Below are positions 1 through 5,750 of a stretch of 32,988 nt of DNA, piece by piece. The notes beneath the pieces were generated by a model that was not told where the DNA came from, searched no databases, and saw nothing but the letters and a program-made list of their open reading frames with translations. The stretch comes from Spirosoma utsteinense (lineage in GTDB: Bacteria > Bacteroidota > Bacteroidia > Cytophagales > Spirosomataceae): positions 1-32,988 of the forward strand of contig NZ_VFIA01000049.1 in the NCBI RefSeq assembly GCF_014282275.1, written 5' to 3'. The position numbers and the translations under genes were made by a program. Positions within the stretch are counted from its first letter, which is position 1; the number at the start of each line of letters is the position of its first letter.

Positions 1-70
1 CATTAGTCTGCTGTTTTTCAAGCTGTTGCAGTTCGTCAACGGTCTGGCTGATTTTAGTAGCGTAATCCAT
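1..70 (-). CDS. N-terminal fragment of an unidentified protein
   Basis: A reverse-strand ATG at 68-70 opens a frame that runs without a stop to the window edge, giving 23 residues starting MDYATKISQTVDELQQLEKQ. The peptide is polar and glutamine/glutamate rich with heptad-like leucines, as in a coiled coil. The base composition is ordinary compared with the AT-rich DNA that begins about 30 bp to its right. I do not recognise the family. It could be a host gene or the start of an insertion-sequence protein, since it abuts the truncated left edge of a foreign island. The fragment is too short to decide. Confidence 0.5.
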   Translation of the reverse strand, partial: MDYATKISQTVDELQQLEKQQTN

Positions 71-110
71 AACCAAAGATACGACTTATTGAATTTGATT
101 TAGTATTAGT

Positions 111-971
111 TTGACATTTTTGACACTTGGATTTCTCTTACTTCATTATGAATTAATTGGATATGGTGTATCATTTTTTGTGTTTCTTCCTTTTATATTA
201 GGTTATATTTTGGCAAAAGGCACAGTGAAAAAATTTGGACTTTATGGATTTATATTTTCGTTAGCAACTTTTTTTATTTTACTTTTTGCAGGAGGTCTTG
301 AAGGAATGGTTTGTATTCTTATGGCGTTACCATTAGTAATAATTGCATTTATTCTTGGTTATGGAATTAAAAGGCTAATTGAAAATGGTAAATCTAAAAC
401 AGACAAGGACAATATTGTTAAAAGTTCAATTTTGCCGCTATTCCTTTTTTTAGGATTTGGATTTTTAGAAAAGGAATTGACAAAAAATGACAAAGAAATC
501 ATTTCTGTAAAAACTGAAATGATAATTCCATACTCAACAACAGAAGTTTACGAAACAATAAAATCAGTAGATACTTTAATTGCGGACAAGCCTTTTTTAA
601 TGAAACTTGATTTGCCTATTCCGAACAAATGTATTTTAGAAAAAGAAGAAGTTGGCGGACTTCGGACTTGCTATTTCAGCGGTGGGACAATTACCGAAAG
701 AATTACAGAACTTAAAAAGGCGAAAGTGTTAAGAATGGACGTAATAGATTATAAACTAACAGGCAGAAAATGGTTAGGCTTTAAAGAAGCAATTTATTAC
801 TTTGACAAAGTTGGTCAAGATAGTTCTAAAATTACAAGAATTACAACATATACTTCCGTTTTGACACCAAGATTTTATTGGCAGCCATTAGAAAAAATTG
901 GAATTAGCCAAGAACACGATTATGTATTTGACAACTTAAAAAACGACTTAAAGAAAAAATACGGCAGGTAA
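111..971 (+). CDS. Membrane protein with C-terminal SRPBCC/START-like domain, probably 5'-truncated
   Basis: The protein has 286 residues if it starts at the TTG at 111. Hydrophobic segments at about 1-12, 17-36, 42-62, 65-86 and 103-119 indicate several membrane helices. The rest (about 128-286) reads like an SRPBCC fold: a strand with the phrase IIPYSTTEVYETIKSVDTL, then alternating strands and a long terminal helix. This suggests a lipid- or ligand-binding domain on a membrane anchor, but no function can be assigned. The start is doubtful. There is no ATG, in-frame stops lie at 90-92 and 96-98, and the first residues already look like the middle of a helix, so the 5' end was probably lost at the island edge. 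The stop codon TAA (969-971) is also the first base triplet of the attC-like element, a typical cassette arrangement. Confidence 0.6.
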   Translation: MTFLTLGFLLLHYELIGYGVSFFVFLPFILGYILAKGTVKKFGLYGFIFSLATFFILLFAGGLEGMVCILMALPLVIIAFILGYGIKRLIENGKSKTDKDNIVKSSILPLFLFLGFGFLEKELTKNDKEIISVKTEMIIPYSTTEVYETIKSVDTLIADKPFLMKLDLPIPNKCILEKEEVGGLRTCYFSGGTITERITELKKAKVLRMDVIDYKLTGRKWLGFKEAIYYFDKVGQDSSKITRITTYTSVLTPRFYWQPLEKIGISQEHDYVFDNLKNDLKKKYGR

Positions 972-1094
972 CAAGGGTTTGGCAAAATGGGGGCAGAAGT
1001 GCTGAATTGAACATTTGTACTTCTATTTGGCATTTGTGCTAAATTGAGCATTTGTGCTTCTAATTCCCCCACTTCGCCAAGCCCCAAAACGTTA
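969..1094 (+). repeat. attC-like recombination site 1 (inverted-repeat boundary)
   Basis: The 126-bp element starts TAAC (969-972), overlapping the stop of the upstream gene, and ends CGTTA (1090-1094). The arms pair in order: TAAC with GTTA; GGGTTTGGC (975-983) with GCCAAGCCC (1076-1084), one wobble; TGGGGG (988-993) with CCCCCA (1066-1071); AGAAG (995-999) with CTTCT (1057-1061). The centre holds a repeated GCATTTGTGCT-like phrase. Nested imperfect arms, TAAC/GTTA ends and position between single genes match integron attC sites. The functional assignment is inference. Confidence 0.6.
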
Positions 1095-1116
1095 GCAGTA
1101 ATTGTACCTACAGACC

Positions 1117-1704
1117 ATGCAACCACTAACAGACTTAACGAAAGGACTTGAAGTTTTAGAGCCATTTCTGACACAGTGTGGCTTCAGGTTTGACAATTTC
1201 GAAAATGGCAGCGGTTCCGGCGGACAGTTTACAGTTGCGACTTACATAAACGTACACAAAAAATTTATTATTGGCTATCGTTATTCAATCGGGGAACTTG
1301 ATTACCAGTTTGACAAATTTAAAGTTGGACACACATTTTATCTTGACCATCTTGGATGTGCTGACAAAAAGCAATTTCCAGATTTCCAATCGGACGATAA
1401 ACTTATCGCTTTCAAACATATTTTGCACGACCTTTATTTTTTAGTCGACGATTTTTTTGTTGGTAATTGCTCTGAATTAATTGAAGCATCTAAGCGACAA
1501 CACAAATTCATAAAAGAGCATAACGAGAAGGCTCAAGAAGAATGCAACAATCAAAGTGACAAAATAATCATTGACCGAGCACGACAAAAATTTAAAGACA
1601 AGGATTATAAAAAGACTTTAGAGCTTTATTTAACTGTTGAACACAAAAAATTATTAAGTGAAGTTGACAAAAAAACAATTGCATACTGTGAAAGACAAAT
1701 TTGA
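1117..1704 (+). CDS. Unrecognised cassette protein
   Basis: This is a soluble, AT-rich gene of about 195 residues starting at the ATG at 1117. A TTG at 1102 would add five residues, but ATG is preferred, 22 bp after the attC-like end. The N-terminal two thirds has mixed strands and helices with many aromatic residues (YINVHKKFIIGYRYSIG, then a helix HILHDLYFLVDDFF). The last 55 residues are a charged helical tail (KFKDKDYKKTLELYL) that resembles one tetratricopeptide-type helix pair. I do not recognise the family. There is no signal peptide or membrane segment, so it is probably cytoplasmic. It sits as a single gene between two hairpin boundaries, as expected of a cassette gene. Confidence 0.6.
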   Translation: MQPLTDLTKGLEVLEPFLTQCGFRFDNFENGSGSGGQFTVATYINVHKKFIIGYRYSIGELDYQFDKFKVGHTFYLDHLGCADKKQFPDFQSDDKLIAFKHILHDLYFLVDDFFVGNCSELIEASKRQHKFIKEHNEKAQEECNNQSDKIIIDRARQKFKDKDYKKTLELYLTVEHKKLLSEVDKKTIAYCERQI

Positions 1705-1711
1705 CAACCGA

Positions 1712-1916
1712 ACACAACTACTGCCGACAAAAGTATTGCTGCAATTGGGGCTGGACGGAAGAACAATCAGCAGCAGTGCATATCCAAGCTTTGGTTTCGG
1801 CGGACGGGATTCTGTTGGTCATTTAGTTCTTAACATCAATATTTAATTATAAATTTAGCTTCAGTTCCGGGCGGACGGTTGGTCAATTCCCCAACTGCAG
1901 CAATACCTGTCCGTTA
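1712..1916 (+). repeat. attC-like boundary 2 (long inverted repeat)
   Basis: A 17-nt arm TATTGCTGCAATTGGGG (1734-1750) pairs with CCCCAACTGCAGCAATA (1889-1905), with 16 Watson-Crick pairs and one wobble. Outside it GACA (1726-1729) pairs with TGTC (1908-1911), and AAC near 1716 can pair with GTT of the terminal CGTTAGCAG (1912-1920), a 9-mer shared with boundary 1. At about 200 nt it is longer than the usual attC range, so it may be a fused or decayed site. The interval also contains a 62-codon open frame that I regard as spurious. Confidence 0.45.
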
Positions 1917-1927
1917 GCAGCAATTTT

Positions 1928-2188
1928 ATGACGACCCAAGAACACATAAACAATTTTAGTTTGACGCTTACTAAAATATTAAACCAAGAACTTGAACTTG
2001 GAAACAAAATTATTGAAACATCAAAAGGTTGGCCAGACAACGACACAATAATTATTTTTCTTGGCGAACCATTCAAAATCACACATAACATTAACAATAT
2101 TTGTTATCGAAATATTGAAGACCCACATTATTGGAAAGAAGAATATTTTGATACTTCAACAAAACACGTTTTAGCTTGTAAATTTTGA
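1928..2188 (+). CDS. Small unrecognised cassette protein
   Basis: The frame encodes 86 residues from an ATG 12 bp after the attC-like end at 1916. The protein is soluble and acidic to neutral, beginning MTTQEHINNFSLTLTKILNQ with a predicted N-terminal helix followed by a strand-rich part (DNDTIIIFLGEPFKITHNI). No family is recognised. Its stop codon TGA (2186-2188) overlaps the TTG start of the next gene by four bases (TTGA), which suggests translational coupling, so the two may be a functional pair such as a toxin and its partner. That pairing is only a hypothesis based on the overlap and the cassette setting. Base composition is AT-rich like the rest of the island. Confidence 0.55.
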   Translation: MTTQEHINNFSLTLTKILNQELELGNKIIETSKGWPDNDTIIIFLGEPFKITHNINNICYRNIEDPHYWKEEYFDTSTKHVLACKF

Positions 2189-2643
2189 ATACACAACAAG
2201 ACATAATTGACATTTTTTCAATACTTCACGACGGAACAATCGAAAGTTGGACAGGTAATAAGGAAAAATTATTACTAAAAGTCGGCTGCTTGTATTTAGC
2301 CGAACTTATAGACAAAGACTTTGAATGCTTTTACGTTGAAGTTGAGCAAATAAAGAAAATCGAGTTTTTTGCTTGGATGAACCCAATTGACCAAGAACAA
2401 AAGATATTCACAGAATTAGAAGAAATTTTCAAGACAGAACTTGAAATTTTATCAGCAGAAAAAAGCGAAGATGATATATTAATTGTTTGCAATCAACACG
2501 ATACAGCTTTTGAATATTGTGGTGGAAAATTGACTATAAATTGTGAAAGTATTAAAATTTTTGACGAGAGACATAACATTTTGAAAATTGACGAATTTGA
2601 TAAAATTTGCAAACAATATTGGGACAAGTGTGGAAGGAATTAA
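2185..2643 (+). CDS. Unrecognised protein, translationally coupled to upstream gene
   Basis: The frame has 152 residues starting from TTG at 2185, inside the stop of the preceding gene. No ATG occurs before residue 64. The sequence is acidic and soluble: an N-terminal stretch NTQQDIIDIFSILHDGTIES, then strands and a helix rich in glutamate (QKIFTELEEIFKTELEIL), and a C-terminal part with two cysteines. The phrase DIFSILHDGTIESWTG looks like a short strand-turn element at the start of small globular immunity-type proteins, but that is a weak impression and no function is assigned. It is the last gene of the AT-rich island. A short boundary motif follows 23 bp after its TAA stop. Confidence 0.55.
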   Translation: MNTQQDIIDIFSILHDGTIESWTGNKEKLLLKVGCLYLAELIDKDFECFYVEVEQIKKIEFFAWMNPIDQEQKIFTELEEIFKTELEILSAEKSEDDILIVCNQHDTAFEYCGGKLTINCESIKIFDERHNILKIDEFDKICKQYWDKCGRN

Positions 2644-2666
2644 AGACGAAAAAGAAAAGCTACTAC

Positions 2667-2704
2667 CAACAAGGGTTTAGCACTTCGGCAACACTCGACC
2701 GTTA
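2667..2704 (+). repeat. Short attC-like remnant 3, right end of island
   Basis: CAACAAGGGTTTAGCA followed by CTTCGGCAACACTCGACCGTTA matches the two outer ends of boundary 1, but the roughly 90-bp centre is missing. It is followed directly by normal-composition DNA. I read it as a minimal or deleted attC-like site closing the island. Confidence 0.4.
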
Positions 2705-2780
2705 TCTGCAACACTTGCGGCTACTTACATTCAACGACTCTTCCCCAATTCTATGAAAACATATACCTGGGAAAGAAAAG

Positions 2781-2821
2781 CGTCGGACCACCCTCCCCAA
2801 AACAGGCAGGACGGTCCGACG
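2781..2821 (-). terminator. Terminator hairpin of the oxidoreductase operon
   Basis: CGTCGGACC (2781-2789) pairs perfectly with GGTCCGACG (2813-2821). Read on the minus strand, the stem is followed by CTTTTCTTT. It lies 23 bp after the last gene of the long minus-strand operon, as expected for an intrinsic terminator. Confidence 0.6.
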
Positions 2822-2843
2822 TTTCGGTTGGGGGGCGTAAGCC

Positions 2844-4019
2844 CTACTTCTTGAAATTCACGACCTGCGCATGTTTCTGCGCTTTTAGCGCCAGCTCCAT
2901 CGCCATGAAGCAATGCTCCTGCGGCATGGCGGTTTCGGTGCGGTTGATCACGTCGTTCACCAGTTGTTCGCCATAGGGTAGTGGCTCTTTGCTACAGTCG
3001 ATGTAACGGGTTTCTTTATTATCCGTGATGAACAGGTGATTGCCGCCCTCGCGCCCGCCGGGGTCGATGTTCTTGCGAATCTCGATGAAGCCGTCGGTGC
3101 CGAGAATCGTCAGTCGGCCGTCGCCCCAGCTTTTGAGTCCGTCGGGCGTGAACCAGTCGACGCGGATGTAGCCCATACCGCCATCGCCCCGGAGCATGAC
3201 ATCGCCGAAATCTTCAAACTTCGGGTATTGCGGGAAGTGGACGTTACCCACCTGGGAGGCTACAATATCGGCTTTTTTGGAGCCGGTGAAGAACAGGAAC
3301 TGGTCGAACTGGTGCGAAGCAATGTCGCAGATAATGCCGCCAAACTTCTTCTTATCGAAGAACCAGTCCGGTCGGGTTTTGGGGTTCATGCGGTGAGGCC
3401 CCAGGCCGATGGTCTGAATGACGTTGCCAATGGCCCCGGCTTTCACCAGTTCGCCCGCTTTTACGGTCGCCCGGTTTTCGAGCCGCTCGCTGTACATGAT
3501 CGAGTAAATGCGCTTGGTGGCCTTTTGTACGTTGCGCACCTCAGCGAGTTGTTCCAGCGTGGTGATACCGGGTTTGTCGGTCATAAAATCCTTCCCCGAC
3601 TTCATCACGCGAATACCCAGCGGTGCCCGATCTTCGGGAATACCGGAGGTGAGCACGAGCTGAATGGATTTATCATCCAGAATCTCGCTGTCTGATTTCA
3701 CCTGTTTGGCCTGTGTATATCGCTTGGCGAAAGGAGCCGACAGATCCGGTTCTTTGGCGTAGAACGAAACGAATTCGCCCCCGCCCCGGATCATGGCGTC
3801 GACCTGGCTATTGATGTGCCCGTGGTTAATGCCAATCACGGCAAAGCGAATCCGCGCTGCGCCAGCGGGCATCCGGTCGCTACCCAGCGAACCGGTCCGC
3901 AGTAGGGCAGGTGCGCCAATGGTTTCAATGGGCAGTGATGGCAATACGACCAGACCAGCGGCCGTAGCGATGGTTTCTTTAATAAAGTTGCGCCGATTCG
4001 CGCCCTGTGGTGCGTTCAT
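2844..4019 (-). CDS. Tat-exported Gfo/Idh/MocA family oxidoreductase (A)
   Basis: The protein has 391 residues from the ATG at 4017-4019. The frame stays open 69 bp further upstream, but that part lies in a hairpin repeat. Residues 8-14 (NRRNFIK) with a following hydrophobic stretch form a twin-arginine export signal, so a folded, cofactor-loaded periplasmic enzyme is expected. A Rossmann strand-turn (FAVIGINHGHI, about 59-69) begins the NAD(P) domain and DKP (148-150) takes the place of the family EKP motif. The remainder is the alpha/beta dimerisation domain. Members oxidise or reduce sugars and their derivatives; the substrate is unknown here. It is the last gene of the operon after GH67 and two related oxidoreductases, which suggests action on xylan- or uronate-derived sugars. 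Confidence 0.85.
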   Translation of the reverse strand: MNAPQGANRRNFIKETIATAAGLVVLPSLPIETIGAPALLRTGSLGSDRMPAGAARIRFAVIGINHGHINSQVDAMIRGGGEFVSFYAKEPDLSAPFAKRYTQAKQVKSDSEILDDKSIQLVLTSGIPEDRAPLGIRVMKSGKDFMTDKPGITTLEQLAEVRNVQKATKRIYSIMYSERLENRATVKAGELVKAGAIGNVIQTIGLGPHRMNPKTRPDWFFDKKKFGGIICDIASHQFDQFLFFTGSKKADIVASQVGNVHFPQYPKFEDFGDVMLRGDGGMGYIRVDWFTPDGLKSWGDGRLTILGTDGFIEIRKNIDPGGREGGNHLFITDNKETRYIDCSKEPLPYGEQLVNDVINRTETAMPQEHCFMAMELALKAQKHAQVVNFKK

Positions 4020-4048
4020 AGTTGAATGAGAGATTGATTGAGTGATAG

Positions 4049-4134
4049 AATTTTGACTGAGTGAATGATAGAATGAGTGAATGGACAATAGCCCTTATCC
4101 ATTCACTCATTCTATCATTCACTCAGTCAAAATT
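4049..4134. repeat. Perfect 37-bp inverted repeat with 12-nt loop
   Basis: Arm 4049-4085 is the exact reverse complement of arm 4098-4134; the loop is CAATAGCCCTTA. The arm is itself made of a short direct repeat (TGAGTGAATGATAGAA then TGAGTGAATGG), and similar degenerate units continue into 4021-4048. The repeat starts at the stop codon of the upstream gene and ends 30 bp from the next start. It could act as a terminator or mRNA-stability hairpin in the operon, or be a repetitive intergenic element. Confidence 0.85.
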
Positions 4135-5527
4135 ATTTTTTCGCCAGCTCCAGTGCCTGGGTAGTGGTGTAATATTTCGCGATCATGTTCGGTACTTCCC
4201 AGGCAGGCATGGCACCCGCTTTCAGGTAGGACAGGTATTTTTCCATTACCCGGCCGAAGTGAGCCTCGTGGCCTTCCTTGTATTTTTCCGGAACGATCAC
4301 TTCCCACCCCGCACTCGTCTGCTTCACGGCAATACCGGGAAACTCGTTCTGAATAGCGGGCAGGACGGTTTTGATCGACGCTGCCAGTGCCCCACTACCC
4401 GCAACGGGTTCTATATAAAGCGTGGGTTTATAGCGCTGGTCGGCCCCCTGCCGGATAATCAGATTGGCTTTGGTGCCGCGCAGGATGGAGTAGTGGGTGT
4501 CGCCCGCGCCATCCGGGGCTTTGTAGGCCCACGTGACCGACACCCGGGCATGAACCCCGCGAAGCTGGTAGTTGATCTCGCCGTTGCTGTATACCCGCAG
4601 CACGCTGTCGCTGACCACGTCTTTCTTCAGATAATCCGGAAAGGTGGCCTGTTTCGTGATGGCCGTAAACTGACTCCGCGTCATGTCGGTGGTCCATCGG
4701 CGGGCCGATGTCAGCCGGACGTCTTTCTGATAGTCGATCACCTGTTCCGGAAAACATTCCCACTGGACGAGGTCAACCAGGTGGGTCGTCACATCGACAA
4801 TCCCTTCGCCCTGCTGGGCTACATCCATAAACCAGGCGGGCCGGGTGAGGATACTGCCCGATACGTTTTTGTAAAAGTGGTGAACGCTCTCTTTCGTGAC
4901 GGCGGGGTTCGATGGCGTCCCTTTCTCCAGGGTTCCGAACAGGGCCGGTTGCCGAGAAAAGGCCCGTTGCAGCATGGTCGTGATTTCATACCGCTCGGTC
5001 ATGATGTCGTAGAGCAGCACCTTGTTCTTCTCGGCCGTGGCAAACGCGTCTTTCAGCTTGTCGAAGTTCGCGCTGCTGATGACCATCGGCTTATCGGCCA
5101 GCACGTTGAATCCCGCGCTAACCGCCTGGCCGATGTAGTCGGTTTTTTGCCGGTTGTTGCCCGCCATCACGACGACATCACCGCGACCTGCCGTAGCGAC
5201 GGACCGTTTGCTGGCCAGCAGCTTAGCCATAAAATCAGGACCCGTATATACGTCTTCTTTCCACTGTGTGGGATTGTCGGGGCGGGTGTTGTAGCCCTCG
5301 ATCTTGTCCAGGTGCAGTTGTAGATCCGGGCCGGTCGGAGCATACACGCGAACGGTCGAATCGACGCCTTCGTACATGGATTTCTGGACCAGAGCGGCAT
5401 GGAAGTGGCCGGGGTCGAGCGTGATCAGGCGTATCGTGTTCGTATCGTTTTGGGTTTCATCCGCTGACTGACAGGCAGTGAGCAGAGCAGCTATAAACAG
5501 GCCGCTGACAGCGGGGGCTAACTTCAT
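4133..5527 (-). CDS. Lipoprotein Gfo/Idh/MocA-like oxidoreductase with Oxidoreduct_C domain (B)
   Basis: The protein has 464 residues from the ATG at 5525-5527. An upstream extension of 73 codons is open but encoded by a palindrome and tandem repeats, so it is rejected. The N-terminus MKLAPAVSGLFIAALLTAC is a lipoprotein signal with lipid-attachment Cys19. The nucleotide-binding region is unusual: instead of a GxGxxG turn it has LITLDPGHFHAALV (35-48). The later signature NVLADKPM (141-148) is the EKP-equivalent. The C-terminal half resembles the putative oxidoreductase C-terminal domain found in Bacteroidota PULs. It is probably membrane-anchored and periplasmic. It lies between two Tat-exported relatives in the same operon; the substrate is unknown. 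Confidence 0.8.
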   Translation of the reverse strand: MKLAPAVSGLFIAALLTACQSADETQNDTNTIRLITLDPGHFHAALVQKSMYEGVDSTVRVYAPTGPDLQLHLDKIEGYNTRPDNPTQWKEDVYTGPDFMAKLLASKRSVATAGRGDVVVMAGNNRQKTDYIGQAVSAGFNVLADKPMVISSANFDKLKDAFATAEKNKVLLYDIMTERYEITTMLQRAFSRQPALFGTLEKGTPSNPAVTKESVHHFYKNVSGSILTRPAWFMDVAQQGEGIVDVTTHLVDLVQWECFPEQVIDYQKDVRLTSARRWTTDMTRSQFTAITKQATFPDYLKKDVVSDSVLRVYSNGEINYQLRGVHARVSVTWAYKAPDGAGDTHYSILRGTKANLIIRQGADQRYKPTLYIEPVAGSGALAASIKTVLPAIQNEFPGIAVKQTSAGWEVIVPEKYKEGHEAHFGRVMEKYLSYLKAGAMPAWEVPNMIAKYYTTTQALELAKK

Positions 5528-5562
5528 GTACGTTGTTTTAGATTTATTGAGGGTGTCTTTTT

Positions 5563-5684
5563 GTTTTCTGTCGTTCCGCTTTTTGTCATCCCGAGGAACG
5601 AGGGATCTTCGGAAATAAAGAAATTTGTCTATTTCCGAAGATCCCTCGTTCCTCGGGATGACAAAAAGCGGAACGACAGAAAAC
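5563..5684. repeat. Perfect 55-bp palindrome with 12-nt loop
   Basis: Arm 5563-5617 is the exact reverse complement of arm 5630-5684; the loop is AAGAAATTTGTC. The inner part contains GTCATCCCGAGGAACGAGGG, a phrase resembling the TCATCCCGA...GAGGGATC intergenic palindromes I associate with Bacteroidota genomes. It lies 36 bp upstream of an oxidoreductase start, between two genes of one operon. It is likely a mobile or repetitive intergenic hairpin. Confidence 0.85.
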
Positions 5685-5740
5685 GGAACGACAAAAAACA
5701 GGATGACAAAAAAACAGGCTGGCAAAAAACAGGATGACAG
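5653..5740. repeat. Degenerate 15-16-bp tandem repeats
   Basis: Six consecutive units follow the pattern CRGRAYGACAAAAAA: CGGGATGACAAAAAG, CGGAACGACAGAAAA, CGGAACGACAAAAAA, CAGGATGACAAAAAAA, CAGGCTGGCAAAAAA and CAGGATGACAG. They overlap the right arm of the palindrome and run to within 11 bp of the next gene's stop. The left arm carries the same units inverted, so the palindrome appears to be built from this array. No spacers are present, so it is not CRISPR. Confidence 0.7.
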
Positions 5741-5750
5741 ATACAACGTC

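Larger units (their letters stand above)
99..2704. mobile_element. AT-rich gene-cassette-like island
   Basis: This block differs sharply from the GC-rich DNA to its right. It is strongly AT-rich, all its genes point the same way, they are small and unknown, and they are separated by inverted-repeat boundaries beginning (T)AAC and ending CGTTA. The boundaries at 969-1094 and 2667-2704 share the start AACAAGGGTTT(G/A)GC, and those ending at 1094 and 1916 share CGTTAGCAG. That architecture is what is known for integron gene cassettes. No integrase is visible, so this would be a cluster of attC sites lacking an integrase. The left end has no boundary element and the first gene appears truncated there. 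Alternative: ordinary horizontally acquired genes with intergenic hairpins. Confidence 0.5.

Noticed and set aside
920..1174. Minus-strand open frame of 84 codons
   Set aside because: It crosses the attC-like element and both flanking plus-strand genes; composition gives no sign of coding.
1658..1846. 62-codon open frame in the AT-rich island
   Set aside because: It overlaps the end of the preceding gene and lies inside the attC-like hairpin; no protein-like features.
4020..4088. 23-codon extension of oxidoreductase A
   Set aside because: It lies in the inverted repeat and would bury the twin-arginine signal away from the N-terminus.
4061..5323. Long antisense open frame of about 420 codons opposite the lipoprotein oxidoreductase
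   Set aside because: Its product has no domain features and mirrors a gene with strong homology signals; high GC produces such shadows.
5653..5740. CRISPR-like short repeats
   Set aside because: Units are 15-16 bp, contiguous and degenerate with no unique spacers, and no cas genes are nearby.
5528..5746. 73-codon N-terminal extension of the lipoprotein oxidoreductase frame
   Set aside because: It is encoded entirely by the 55-bp palindrome and tandem repeats, and the lipoprotein signal starts cleanly at the ATG at 5525-5527.
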